This document shows, one piece after another, positions 43,544 to 55,184 of a stretch of DNA of 64,000 bases (the first letter of the stretch is position 1; each line of letters opens with the position of its first letter). A program made the position numbers and the translations under genes. Origin of the DNA: Fulvia fulva. Lineage: Eukaryota > Ascomycota > Dothideomycetes > Mycosphaerellales > Mycosphaerellaceae. The stretch lies in contig NC_063016.1 in the NCBI RefSeq assembly GCF_020509005.1, forward strand, positions 3,782,001 through 3,846,000, written 5' to 3'. A model generated the notes under the pieces. That model did no database searches. It was not told where the DNA came from and was given only the letters and a program-made list of their open reading frames with translations.

Positions 43544-43896
43544 TGTTACGGTCTAAAAGGTAGGAGAAGCTCATTTGTCAGACAAGCGAAGAACGAGGGG
43601 AGATCACTAGGCAGCCAGTGTATTAGAGTCACTTGGGTCACTCGTGAACGAGGTGACTTAGGGTCACTCGTGAACGAGGTGACTCAGGGTCACTTAGGTC
43701 ACTCGTGAGCGAGGTGACCGCGCCAAGACATAGTACTATATAGACGACGCTCCTTTGCAAGTAGATAGGAGCCTCGTGCTCAACTCATTTTAAGTATATA
43801 CTATATACTGTTTGGGACCACTACCTTCTTAACGAGTCAGAGACATTATTATAAAGATCTAAGCCCGGTTAGGATAACGTATAGCGGTTCCTAACA
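43544..43896 (+). repeat. Solo LTR (353 bp) with TTAAG duplication, weakly RIP-mutated
   Basis: Starts TGTTACGGTC and ends GTTCCTAACA, with TTAAG at 43539-43543 and 43897-43901. Its terminal sequence is of the fungal gypsy type (TGTTACGG). No other copy of this LTR is present in the window. CA and TG are frequent, unlike the Gypsy-3 host around it, so it is younger or has no partner to trigger RIP. It contains three near-palindromic iterons at 43637-43718. Confidence 0.9.
43637..43718. repeat. Three near-palindromic 21-bp iterons inside the solo LTR
   Basis: Units at 43637-43657, 43663-43683 and 43698-43718 share GTCACTCGTGA followed by an ACGAGGTGAC half (the third has GCGAGGTGAC). Each can fold on itself (GTCAC...GTGAC). 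They could be protein-binding sites or hairpins controlling LTR transcription; that is inference. Confidence 0.75.
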
Positions 43897-45465
43897 TTAA
43901 GGTACTAAGCTAGATAGCTTAACCCGACGTTTATAGGACTTACCGAAGCCTAGAGACCTAGATAACCTACGAAACTAATAGTAGTATTAGATATTACTAG
44001 GCCTAGATCGTATGCTAAACCTATCGTCTACTAGAGTATTATCGGTATATACTAATAACGTTATAACCCCGCTTACGACCGCTATTCGAGGACTCTATAC
44101 GTAACTAGAGGCTAAGTAAGCCGTTTAATAGCTAGAACGAGATGAACTATACACCTTACTAAGGAAGTACCGTATCGATAACTAGTATATAGTCCTAGTC
44201 GGAGGTATAATATATATTAAGAATATATATAGTAGTTATAGCCTATTCGTTCCTCCGGAGTTAGAAGACAATCTAGATAAAGGTGAAATCCCGGTACGTA
44301 CTCGTATCGTATAGGCTTTCTACGACTATATAGCAGCTAGTTACTTAGGGGACGAGAAGACGTATAAATTAGTAGCTCGTAACTATACCTAGCTAGGTAT
44401 CGTACGATTTATTAAGAGCTATATACGTACCTACCGCGCTTCCCGTACGAATAAGAATACTAATATCTAGTACGTAGGGCTATTAAGACCGCTACTAGTA
44501 CTATTTAGCGCTTAGGAGGATATCTCTATTAACTTCGTAGTCAAACTGCCGAAGGGAATAAGCGTAGTCGACGGACAAACGTACGAGAACATTATAACCG
44601 TTATATACCGCCTAACTAAGAAGCGACATATCATTCCTATTACCTCGATAATAGTAGAGTATTACGTACTAGTATTCCTTAAGTACGTGTTTAGTAGACA
44701 TAGGCTCCCGAAGTCTATTGTCTCGGATCGTAGTACGTAATAGGTTTCCGTATTCTAGCGTAGGATATACGCGCTACTTAGTATTAATCGAAAGCTATCT
44801 TCGTCATTCTACCTAGAAATAGATAGATAGTCGGAGAACACAAACAAAGTAATAGAGTAATATCTACGTATCTTTATTAACTATACCTAGGACGACTAGC
44901 TAGATTAGACTCTATTAGCTAAGTTTATAGTAAATAATATAGTGTCCGTAATAATAGGTATCTCGCCGTTCTATACTAATACTAGGCGTAATCTAAGGTT
45001 CTCTAAGTTCGACTTAGACTTACCTATACTACTAATACTATATAACCTCTCTTAGATAGAACATCTATTCGACTTATACCTTACCCGACTACGTACTTAT
45101 ACCTACTTATAACACGCTTCCTAATTAGGTAGTTATCCTCTATAACTCCGTAACTCTAGGGTCTACCGTTAGGGGAACGGAACCTTAGTTTTAGGGTTCT
45201 TTATACTACGATTACGCCGCCGCTAGCGTAGGCGGGTCGCTACTACTTAAGTAGATTACTCGTCTTAACAAGGGCTATCAAATAGATAGTCCTTATTAAT
45301 CGGGTAGAGGTCGCCGTATTCGGTCAAATCTCTATAAGAAATATAGACTCTACCCGAAGTAGCCTAAGAAGTTTCGACGCTTCTAAAGGATACTAGACGA
45401 GGCGATAAGTATTACTAATAGTAAGCTCGAGTATATACTCAAGTAAAAGGCTCATCGATCTCTAC

Positions 45466-46650
45466 GCCAAAACAAGACACATTCGAAAGCTCTTATTAAG
45501 GCTATTCTAACGATATATAAAGCAGGCCACTGCCCCTAGGACTAAGGGAGTTCTACCTTATTTAATCTAGACAGCTTGAAGCTCTCTTCACCCTGTTTCT
45601 TCAGCTCCAAACGCCGCGGAGGTGCCTAGCTACATTAGGCAACTCCTAGGCAATAGTAGCCTAGGCTACGGTACTAACGGCGCCTATAGCCCTATAGGCG
45701 AAGCCCCCCTAAGACAACTAGTAGCAACTTATAGAGGACGTAAAAAGTATAGAAACTAACGATTAGCTCCCTTACCGGTCTCTATAGGTAATAATTACTT
45801 AGCTACGCACGGCGCTTATACTATCGTATTACCGAGGGCAATAAGAAATAAGGACGACGTCCTAGGCGATTAGTAAGGCCACCCGGAATCAACACCCCTA
45901 TAGCTAGGCATCGGTCGCGGCATCGATACTAGGCCCCCGCCTAACGCACGATATAGTTACGATCCGTATTGTAGTAAAGGAAGACTAGGCCGAAGTTACG
46001 AAGCTATCGAACAAGGAGCTCGCCTAACGAATTAACTAACTAGGGGTAGTCGTAGTGAACTAATAGTCTAACGGTACTCTATAGATCTATACTAGCTCTA
46101 CTACTACTAGGAGGTACCTAGAGGCATAGCTATAGTAGGCATCTAAGGTTACGGTATTAGCGAAGGTCTTAACGAAACAATTTACGATCCTAGTCCACGA
46201 TATACCTAAGGAGTTTGACCTAACTAACTAGGGTCACCTACGCGCTCTCTAAGAGGACAACCCGGTCACTCTTAACTCTCTAATCTAGAAGGCGACTTGG
46301 CTCTATAGGAAATGGCCAGAAGGCAAGAAGGCCTCGGCGCTAATAGTATAGCTATAAGACGCGAAAGCGGCGGATCTAGCGATAGAACAAGGCCTAGTCT
46401 AGTAATATAGCCTTAAGATAGTAGAAAAGCACTCCTTATCCTTTCGTGTCCTCTAATGCTTCAAATACTAATAGTATAGACACCAAACCTACACGTATAT
46501 AAACAAGTAGGCCTACTCGAACTATATAGGAGACTATATGTCTAGGGACTATATATCGACTACGAGACGGTACGCGAACTGTCCGGGGCACTACCTATCG
46601 TATAGTACGGAATGCCTATAGCGGAAACTAGCGAAAAACAAGGCAATTAT
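45466..46650 (+). mobile_element. LINE-B: 5' part of a LINE-A family element, arm 1 of an inverted pair
   Basis: Begins with the family 5' terminus GCCAAAACAAGACAC and covers the 5' UTR and most of ORF1, including the mutated zinc knuckles. Near 46,480-46,640 the plus strand reads AKNKAI after CANC-type remnants. It stops at about 46650, where LINE-C begins in reverse. Compared with LINE-A it is more weakly mutated in the 5' UTR (45,500-45,640). No open frame. Confidence 0.85.
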
Positions 46651-48075
46651 AATGTCCTACTGCCCTATACGTCCTAGTCTACGCCTATCGGCTATATACT
46701 AAAGGGGGGCCGGGCCTAGTTAGATCCCCTCGCCGTAGCTAGTAGAGCACGTGGCCTCCCGTACGCCCTAGGTTACGTATCCTTTATATCGTTCTCGGCC
46801 CTAGGGCGCTTATACCCGACCGCCGCTAGTTAGTTCCGGTATAGGCTAGCCTTACGGTCGCCGTAGAATCTTAGGGCGACGGTTCTATTTGTAATTGCCT
46901 TGTTTTTCGCTAGTTTCCGCTATAGGCATTCCGTACTATACGATAGGTAGTGCCCCGGACAGTTCGCGTACCGTCTCGTAGTCGATATATAGTCCCTAGA
47001 TATATAGTCTCCTATATAGTTCGAGCAGGCCTACTTATTTGTACACGTATAGGTTTGGTGTCTATACTATTAGCATTTGAAGCATTAGAGGACACGAAAG
47101 GATAAGGAGTACTTTTCTACTATCTTGAGGCTATATTGCTAGACTAGGCCTTGTTCTATCGCTAGATCCGCCGCTTTCGCGTCTTATAGCTATACTATTA
47201 GCGCCGAAGCCTTCTTGCCTTCTAGCTATTTCCTATAGAGCCAAGTCGCCTTCTAGATTAGAGAGTTAAGAGTGACCGGGTTGTCCTCTTAGAGAGCGCG
47301 TAGGTGACCCTAGTTAGTTAGGTCAAACTCCTTAGGCATGTCGTAGACTAGGATCGTAAATTGTTTCGTTAAGACCTTTGCTAATACCGTAACCTTAGAT
47401 ACCTACTATAGCTATACCTCTAGGTACCTCCTAGTAGTAGCAGAGCTAGTATAGATCTATAGAGTACCGTTAGACTATTAGTTCACTACGACTACCCCTA
47501 GTTAGTTAATTCGTTAGGCGAGCTCCTTGTTCGATAGCTTCGTAACTTCGGCCTAGTCTTCCTTTACTACAATACGGATCGTAACTATATCGTGCGTTAG
47601 GCGGGGGCCTAGTATCGATGCCGCGACCGATGCCTAGCTATAGGGGTGTTGATTCCGGGTGGCCTTACTAATCGCCTAGGACGTCGTCCTTATTTCTTAT
47701 TACCCTCGGTAATACGATAGTACGAGCGCCGTACGTAGCTAAGTAATTATTACCTATAGAGACCGGTAAGGGAGCTAATCGTTAGTTTCTATACTTTTTA
47801 CGTCCTCTATAAGTTACTACTAGTTGTCTTAGGGGGGCTTTGCCTATAGGGCCGTAGGCGCCGTTCGTACCGTAGCCTAGGCTACTATTACCTAGGAGTT
47901 GCCTAATGTAGCTAGGCACCTCCGCGGCGTTTAGAGCTAAAGAAATAGGGTAAGGAGAGCTTTAAGCTGTCTAGATTAAATAAGGTAGAACTCCCTTAGT
48001 CCTAGGGGCAGTGGCCTACTTTATATATCGTTAGAATAGCCTTAATAAGAGCTTTCGAATATGTCATATTTTAGC
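46651..48075 (-). mobile_element. LINE-C: 5' part of a LINE-A family element, arm 2 of an inverted pair
   Basis: Minus-strand element from the 5' terminus at 48075 down to 46651. From 48075 to 46892 it is the inverted copy of LINE-B. The remaining 241 bp (46651-46891) continue ORF1 beyond the end of LINE-B and form the spacer of the palindrome. It is followed on the right by a Fot1 fragment. RIP-mutated, no open frame. Confidence 0.85.
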
Positions 48076-48375
48076 GTAGAGATCGATAAAAAAAGCTCCG
48101 TCGATTATATATTCCTTATATAGATTCTAGAATACCTTCGAGTTATAGCTCTCGTAGCTATCGATAATAAGTAGTCTCTATACCCTAGTCGTACGAGCTA
48201 TAGTATAAGGGGGCCGTTCTTAATATAGGGCAAATAACGAAATTATTAGATAGGCTATCTAAGAGGAGTACGAGGTACGGAAAGTTAATATAGAAGCCGA
48301 GGTATACGGTCCGGCCCGTACCGAGTCACGTGACCGACTCCTATTCACTAGACGTCCGCCTAGGCCCGTAATACT
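48076..48375 (-). mobile_element. Fot1-like transposase fragment
   Basis: The minus strand matches 1970-2140 of the first Fot1 copy (including the cac-gtg-rich stretch around 48,310) and continues with its C-terminal side toward 48,076. This is sequence that the first copy lost. Both ends are cut, by LINE-C at the left and Copia-2a at the right. No frame. Confidence 0.72.
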
Positions 48376-48582
48376 TATCACGTTAGAAGTGTAGGAAGTT
48401 ATTATACGGGCTGATATAGGGTGTTTCAAAAGCAGGTTGTGTATTGTATATGTCTATCTAGAATAGACAAGTGTTGCTCTTAAAGAGGCTATAGGTAACT
48501 AATTAGTCACCTAATTCTTAGCGTACGTAGCCTTAAGTTTTGATGATAGGATGTTGCCTATATATACGCTCGGATCGCGACA
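48376..48582 (-). repeat. Copia-2a 3' LTR
   Basis: 207 bp, sense start TGTGTCGCGATCC context at 48582 and sense end AACGTGATA at 48376. Confidence 0.88.
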
Positions 48583-49570
48583 CACCCCCTTAGCTCGTAC
48601 GCTAGAGTGAATGAGCTGATTCCTATATAATCGCGTACACCCTGTCATAACTACCCCCCCTATCTATAGTAGTGACGTTAGGCCCTCGGTGTTGCTACTA
48701 CTATAGTAAGGGTAAGTCAGCTGTTTCAAGTGAAGTGAGGTGAGGTGAGTAAGGTGAGCTTTATACCCCTTCCCTTATTCCTCACTTTCACTACTACTAT
48801 TATTACCTATATAATAAAGTATAGAATGTGTGACTATTGCCGGTAAGATGGCTTAGGTAATAGTCCCGTTGTATAGACTTTTACTTAAGTGTGTAATCAT
48901 CTTATACCGGCAAACATTAGAGGTCCTGAGTTCAATCTAGGGGTAGCCTTAGTCCTATCGTATGCTTAAACATATATTGTCGTCCGCTTAACTTATTGAA
49001 TTGTCCGATAATTGCTCTATACTAAGTTATTTCGCTCCGGCGAATAGTAAGAGAGCTCGCTCTGCCCCTAGGGAGTATGAGATACTAGTCAGTAGCGTAA
49101 TGCACTGGGCTGTCTACGACAGAGCTTGTACTATATAAGGTGTAATAGGGCTCTAATAGGTAACACCGGAGCAACGGTATCGGAAAGTTGAAAAGGCACC
49201 TTCGGGGTACCTTACTTTCTACACTTTTAAAGGTCTATCACCTTAGGGTAGTGACACCTTTTTGTTTTAGGCAAGTGTGTGCTATGTGTGAGGTGCGAAA
49301 GTAGCGGATAATGTGGTAACAAGGTGGTAGTGTTATAGCTAGTAGTAAGTTAGAGGCGTTTCTCGCTTTCTAATTAGACGCGCTACTTTTGTCGCGCGCG
49401 TGCGCTACTACTAGTAACAGGGGTGTTTCTCGCCCTTACGCTATTAGCTAATAGGAGTCCGAGAAACACCTGTTAATAATAGTGCTAGGGCCGTACCGGT
49501 GAATAGTAGATACTTTGCCCTAGCTTCGTTATCGTCTATAGCATTAGTGGCTACTAGTGGCCGTGTTTTG
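48583..49570 (-). other. Long 3' non-coding region of Copia-2 with tRNA-like block
   Basis: About 1 kb between the pol stop and the 3' LTR, with no reading frame. It is shared with Copia-2b (6230-8291), so it belongs to the element. At 48839-48941 (plus strand) it carries an inverted repeat (GCCGGTAAGAT, then ATCTTATACCGGC). It also carries an A-box-like TGGCTTAGGTA and a B-box-like GAGTTCAATCT about 70 bp apart. The rest is short simple motifs such as GTGAGGTGAGGTGAG near 48,740. Confidence 0.6.
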
Positions 49571-49574
49571 CGCC

Positions 49575-52500
49575 TACTAGCGCTTCTAGAGAGGTGTCCG
49601 TAAAGATGAAGCCGTTCGGTGTTCGTTTCGAGATGAGGTAAGGCCGCTACTACGGGCTTCTTAGGCGTCTATTAGCCCGTTACCTCCTAATACGGCTATA
49701 GAGGGCACTAAGGTACGTAGGTCTACGCCTTCCTTAGCTATATTAAGCAGCTTGACGAAGTGCTTGTGCTTCTATAGTAGAAGTAGCTTAGTCAGCCCGT
49801 CTATAGGCATGTCGTTAGTACTAAGATACTTGATCTCAATGTCTCCGCGCTAGTCTCGCTATCGGAGCTAGTAGTAGTAGATGTTAACGTGGCGTAGCTT
49901 CGTGTCAAGCTTTTGCCCTTGTTAGTTAACAAGGCGGATAGTCTACGTATTATCGTAGTACAAGTGGGTGCGCTGATTAAACTGAAGGTGTATCTTAGCG
50001 AAGACTCGTTCCTACTATATAAGCTCTAAGGCGGCTTACGAAAGCCCGAGTAGCTTAGCCTCTGTTAAGGACTTGGTGACAGTGATTTGTTTAGATGCCT
50101 TATAATCTACTAGTCTACCGAACAGTATAAAGACCTAGCCATTTGAGCTGGTCCTATTATTATTTATGCCGTAGGACGCGTCCGATGCTCTAAAGAACTC
50201 GTAGTTACTACCGAGGTGCTCTAGTTAGCTATGAAGGCCAGTGATGTGTTTACTAGCGCTATATACAAGGTAGAGGTTCTTAGTCTCTAGGAGATAGCGC
50301 AAGTACTGATCTGTAAGCTTAAGGTGTGTCTCAGTTAGCTTAGTCAGATACTACGATAGTATAGACAAGGAAAAGGCGATGTTAGGCCGCGTATATATAG
50401 CGGCGAAGTTGAGGGATCCTATACGTTATTAGTACGCAAGGATAGCGATAGAGGTGGGTTAATGACCCTCTAGAACGGTCTAATCAAGGTGTTAATCTAC
50501 TAGTACTGTCGTTTTGCGTACATTCGTAGATATACTAAATTTGGCGGCTAGCTTCTCAATGTAGTCTTCTTAAGAGAGCTATAGCAAGCGCTTGTTTCTA
50601 TCGCGCGTAACCTTGATTCCTAGGAACTAGGAGAGATTACCGAGCTCGTGTATCTCGTACTTAGTAAGCAGCCGCTACTTAATGTTAGTAGTATAGGCCT
50701 TGTGCTTACGGTAGTAGAGTATAACTAGGTCGTTAACGTAAAAGAAGAACATAACCTTATTGTTATAGTAGATACATTCGGAGTCCGACAGGGGTACTAG
50801 TCTAAGGGAGGCTAGCGTCTCGGTTAGGGAGTTATACTATAATAAAGGGGACTCCTTTAGACCGTAGAGGGCCTTAACTAGCTTAAGGGCGTATCTATAG
50901 GATGGCCTGTCGATTCTAGGAGGTAGTTATAGATATATAGTATATAGTAGGTCCGAGTTTAGGAAGGCGTTAATAATATCGAATTGTTCGGCTTCTAGGT
51001 CGAAGCTCGCGGCTATAGTATAGTAGAGGCGGAACATACTTACTAGTAGTGTAGCGGCGTATGTGTCTAAGTGTGTTCCTTACAAATCGCCTCTTACGTA
51101 TAGCCTAGCCTTAAAGCTCTTTAGTATGCCGTGCTCGTCCAGTTTGTATTTATATACCTACTTAAGCGGTAGTAGTAGCTAAAGTCCCTCCTCTTACTAA
51201 GCATCCTAATCCTTCTCTTCCTTTATTACCTATCTGAATGTGCCTGTTGCTAGGGCTTTAGCAAACTCCTTAGCTATAGCTTCGATCCACTATTAGGAGA
51301 AGCGGTGTTTTATAGCGGCTCGGTAGTTAGAAGGTTCGGGCGGAAGGTTATCGCGGTGTATAGAGGTAGTAGTATTAACACGCCTTAGAGGGCTGTTGCC
51401 TCTTCGTGTAGGGCTTCGATCGCTCTTGTCGCGATAGGCGCGTGTTCTAGGTCGTATGCCGGACATCTAGCCGATAATTACATTAGCGACTATAATCTAG
51501 TATAGTGTATAGTAGAAGTAGGCCGTTCGTAGGCGCTTTCTATTCTCTATAACTATATAGTTAGACTCCTCTAGTGTGTAGAGCTCTAGCTCTAGGGGGA
51601 AGAGTAGTATATTGGACGCGTTATATATTAACGCGTCTTCTAGTAGTATAAATATGAATAGATATAGCTCGCGATCAGGGTCCGTGTTGCCTATAATCTC
51701 CTTATAGTCTTCTACGGTAAGGGCATCTATTATCTACTACTATAGGGTGTCGTAGTAGTTAGTAGTGTTAGGTACTAACTACTATATGTTGTCTTGAGTC
51801 ACGTAATCTGTTACGTACTCGATTTGCCGGTCTTTTTAGTTATATATTACTGACTCGCGGTATTGCGGCTAGTATAGTTCTTGCCTAAGGAGCTTTTAGT
51901 AGGCGTCTCGAGGTTATTAGGTGTGCGGCTACTAAGCCTGTTCTTCCACCCCCTCGGCCTGTGCTATATCTTGCTCGTGATAAGCGATATATAGGTCGTA
52001 GTATTGTTTAGGCTCTTTAGCCGGTTCCGCTATTACGATGTTCTCGATAGGGGTCGTATACCCTACTATTAGGCGTAATAGGTTATAGAACGTAGTCTTA
52101 TCGAAGAGGACGTCCTTGACTCGTATAACCCTATCTTTTAATAGGTCCTATACGCGGTAGATGTTAGTAGAGTCGTATCCTATAAGGTAGCCTATAAGCG
52201 CTCTCTCTTAGAGTTTCTCGCTCTTACTAGGCTGATCTAGTCTATAGATAAACACGTATATAAGGGAGCTATACACTACTATGTGACCTACGTTCGGAAT
52301 TCGTCCTGTTACTAATTCGAATAGGGTCTTCTAGCCCTTTGACTAGATAGGGGATCGCTAGAGGATATATACCGCTACTATAGTACATTCTAGCCAAAGC
52401 TTTTCCGGTAATCGTACGTAGATACGAATAGTTCTACTTATAGTAATGATCAGAGCTCTAGCTCTTTCTACTAGGTCCTACGTAGGCGCGTATTCCGCGG

Positions 52501-54814
52501 TTACGTACTATTCAATCTTGTTGTTATTAATGACTAAGCAAAACACCTTCCTAATAGCGGGCTCGTTATCGCTATAGAAGTATACGAACCTACGACTAAT
52601 GAAGTTGATAAAGCTTAGTAGGCTATTAAAGCAAGCTAATACCGATTGCTAATCCCTGTTCTTAATAGTGAACTAGAAGTGTCTATAGGTATCTAGATCG
52701 TAGAAGTAGACGAGGTACCTATTACCGTTATAGGCGATAGTGAATTCTGCTAAGTCTATAGCTATATAGCCGTATAGGGTCATTACCCTAATAGGCTAAG
52801 ACCGATTATATACCTTATGAGCTTTACTAAGCCTATATACTCTATAATGTATAGTAAGGGGTGCGCTTGGACTATCGTTAATAATCACCCCCTTAACTGT
52901 AAGCGGTAACTACTTAATACGTTCAGCGCTAATATAACTAAAGATTTGATACTACTAGCGGCTAGAGAGCTTTCGGTGTTTAATAGGGGTCCTACTAGAC
53001 GTAGCTACACCTTAAGTGCCCCTAGTGCTGTTTATGACTACGAGAACGGTGCGGTCACTATCCTCTTAAGCAGTTAGAGATACTACGCTATTAGTAGGTT
53101 CATCGCCGATGTTTATACCCCTGCCAATAGTGCTAATAAAGTGCGCGTTACGCATCTTTTTAGTAACCTTCGGTAGTACTAGGCCCTCTTTTATAGGCCA
53201 TTAGTAAATAATAGGTGACTTAGGTAGTATGACCACCTTAAAGAAAGGGATTGTACTAGTAGGGCGGTATAGGTCTATCAATTTAGTGTCGTTGTGCCAC
53301 ATTGAATTACTACGTCCGTGCTACTAGAGTCCGGCTCTTTCTATACGTATATAAGAGATGACGTTCGTATAAAAGCCTAGGTAGTAAGCCACATCTAGTA
53401 AGGTGAATAAATGGCCCCTAATTGATATATAAACACGCCCTAACGCTACAATTAGAAAGGTGGTTGTTCTAGCCTAGATTTCTAAGGTGGTAAGGCGCTC
53501 TATAATAAACTCTACACCCTCCTAGTCATAATGATTGATCATATAAGTGTCTGAACAGTTATTATATACCTAGTAATCCCTAAAGTTGACGCTCAACTTG
53601 CTAATTAAGCTAGAAAGAACAGTAAGGCCAACAAAGCCCTTATCGCTTAGTAATGCCTTCTTCGTATCAGTAATAGCCTTGTCACGTTCCTGGTCCTTAC
53701 GATTGTTACGATTCAATACGCCAAGTAGACGCTCGCCGTCGTCGCTTAAGTAGTAGTTAATAAAGTTTTTCTAGTACTTCTTCTACTACTCTAAGCGCTA
53801 ATCCTTTACTAGGCGCTTATCGGGGTTGATCACATCGCATAAGAATAGGCCCTTATAACAGGTGTCCTTAGGCTCGCCGGTGATGTTCTAGTAGCCGCTT
53901 AGCCTATTGTTGTCCTTGTCTTTATTCTTGTCGCCGCGGCTACTACTACGACCCTTATTACCGCGGCTATTACTACGGTTATTACTACGGCTACTACTAC
54001 GGTCACCCTCCTTTTGACTAGCACCTATAGGTGCTGTTTCATCCTCTACTTCTACTAAGGTTTCTCCGGAGAAGGTTGCGAAGACTAATCGACCGTTAGT
54101 TATTACTAGTATAGTATCGCGTATCTATTCGAGGTAACGCTTAGTAAGCTTTTATAGTGACATTTTATCACGCTTCCACTCGTTATATAGAGAAGCACCG
54201 TAGGCTAGAGCCTGCTTCTACTAAATAGCAAGTAGGAAGTGTCTACTAAGGTCGTCGTACTCGGCGTAGTTGTACTTAAGCATCTTAGTCTACAAAACTA
54301 ACTAGTCTAAGTACTAGTTATCGATTCTACGTACGCTAGCCTTCTGAAGCCTAGATAGCTCAAGCGTAAGCTACCGCTTACGTAGTATATCGTCTGGACT
54401 ATACTAATCCTTAAGAGCCTAGTATTTCGCTCTAAGGGTGTTCTAGCCGTACATTAGCTCTTACCCTAGCTCTAGCGTCGTACGGATAAGGTAGGTAATG
54501 AGCTTTGATCGCGTAGTAGCAAAGATGTCGTACATCCGTTGCCTTCGGTCTACGTCTATTTGTCGTAGCTTAATAAGATCTCTTAATATAGCGTCTCCTA
54601 CCGTATACGCTTATTAGATTTCCTTAAACGTTAAGTAAGTAGGCTCTATTGGCTCGTTACTCAGTTAGTAAGGATCTATATACTTCTAGACATTTAAAGA
54701 CTCTACGTAGAGCTCTAGCTAACGGTCAAACTTGTCCTATTAGTTATAGCTCTTTAGAACTACGGTACCCTAAGGTAGGGCACCGGTAGTTACCGGCGTC
54801 TCGGTAGTAGCCAT
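49575..54814 (-). pseudogene. Copia-2a gag-pol polyprotein, RIP-inactivated
   Basis: Start ATG is intact at 54814 (MATTETPVTTG). Gag runs to about 53,850 and ends with an Arg/Ser/Asn/Gly-rich linker (DRSSSRSNNRSNSRGNK, 53,935-54,010) and Cys residues (CYKGLFLC). A protease-like block follows around 53,550. Integrase includes YIAIDLAEFTIAYNGNRYLV, FYSDNEPAIRKVF and DLVERARALI with LPEKLQLECTIVAVYILQRSP. RT has FKARLYVRGDL, FDIINAFLNSDL, KALYGLKESP and active site FYVNDLVILYY (Asn replaces the first Asp). RNase H follows, with a C-terminal YLSTNDMPIDGLTKLLLLQKH. Stops throughout; the end is approximate. Confidence 0.85.
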
Positions 54815-54960
54815 AACTATAAAATGGGTTATAGGCTAGTGAAAGTTCTACGCGGGTTTACTAGGCCTAGGGGATACTACTGCACTAGTTATAGCAGTAG
54901 TGCTATGACGATACAAACTCTGCTTTAGGGCTTCCTTGTCGTAGCGAATGTTAGTAAGCG

Positions 54961-54977
54961 CTAATCGGGCTCATAAC
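54961..54977 (-). promoter_or_regulatory. Copia-2a primer-binding site (initiator tRNA-Met half)
   Basis: Sense GTTATGAGCCCGATTAG, directly after the 5' LTR. TTATGAGCCC is complementary to the initiator tRNA-Met anticodon stem-loop (GGGCTCATAA), the primer type established for copia-class elements. Confidence 0.75.
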
Positions 54978-55184
54978 TATCACGTTAGAAGTGTAGGAAG
55001 TTATTGTACGGGCTTATATAGGGTGTTTCAAAAGCAGGTTGTGTATTATATGTGTCTATCTAGAATGGACAAGTATTGCTCTTAAAAAGGCTATAGGTAA
55101 CTAATTAGTCACCTAATTCTTAGCGTACGTGGCCTCAAGTTTTGATAATAGGATGTTGCCTATATACACGCTCGGATCGCGACA
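54978..55184 (-). repeat. Copia-2a 5' LTR
   Basis: 207 bp, sense TGTCGCGATCCGAGCG to AACGTGATA. On the outside it directly abuts a G-rich tract of Gypsy-4. Confidence 0.88.

Larger units (their letters stand above)
43283..45440 (+). pseudogene. Gypsy-3 pol fragment (RNase H, integrase), RIP-inactivated
   Basis: RNase H: YDKELLAII.AFEEWRPEL at about 43,290-43,350 and LIYSDYKNLEQF, NRRQAR.AEFLSQFFFKIVYR at 43,415-43,530. After the solo LTR, the integrase zinc-finger region includes LRKYRIDNQYIV (44,160). The integrase core has YIAASYLGDEKTYKLVARNYT, FIKSYIRTYRASRTNKN, PLPKGIS-type blocks and LPKSIVSDRSTQ around 44,710-44,745, the second catalytic Asp. NTNKVIEQYLR near 44,840 holds the third, Glu. 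The C-terminal region has Arg-rich remnants. Stops throughout. Confidence 0.78.
43283..45465 (+). mobile_element. Gypsy-3: RNase H to integrase portion of a Ty3/gypsy element
   Basis: Plus-strand fragment starting inside RNase H at the Copia-3b junction and running through integrase to a C-terminal region at about 45,400. It is interrupted by a solo LTR at 43544-43896 with TTAAG repeats. Both ends are truncated, by Copia-3b at the left and LINE-B at the right. A related fragment lies in reverse orientation at 61585-61803. Confidence 0.78.
48376..55184 (-). mobile_element. Copia-2a: complete Ty1/copia element, 6.8 kb
   Basis: 6,809 bp on the minus strand between two 207-bp LTRs (48376-48582, 54978-55184). 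ATACT occurs at both outer edges (48371-48375, 55185-55189). The primer-binding site TTATGAGCCC follows the 5' LTR. The polypurine tract AAGGGGGTG precedes the 3' LTR. Gag-pol occupies about 54,814 to 49,575, followed by an unusually long 3' non-coding region of about 1 kb. RIP is moderate: gag is readable over long stretches. Confidence 0.9.

Noticed and set aside
43637..43718. CRISPR-like array of spaced repeats
   Set aside because: Only three imperfect units with 5- and 14-bp spacers inside an LTR of a eukaryotic retroelement; no associated genes.
48839..48941. Functional tRNA gene
   Set aside because: No acceptor stem or anticodon arm could be folded convincingly and the boxes are too far apart for an intron-less tRNA; kept only as a tRNA-like finding.
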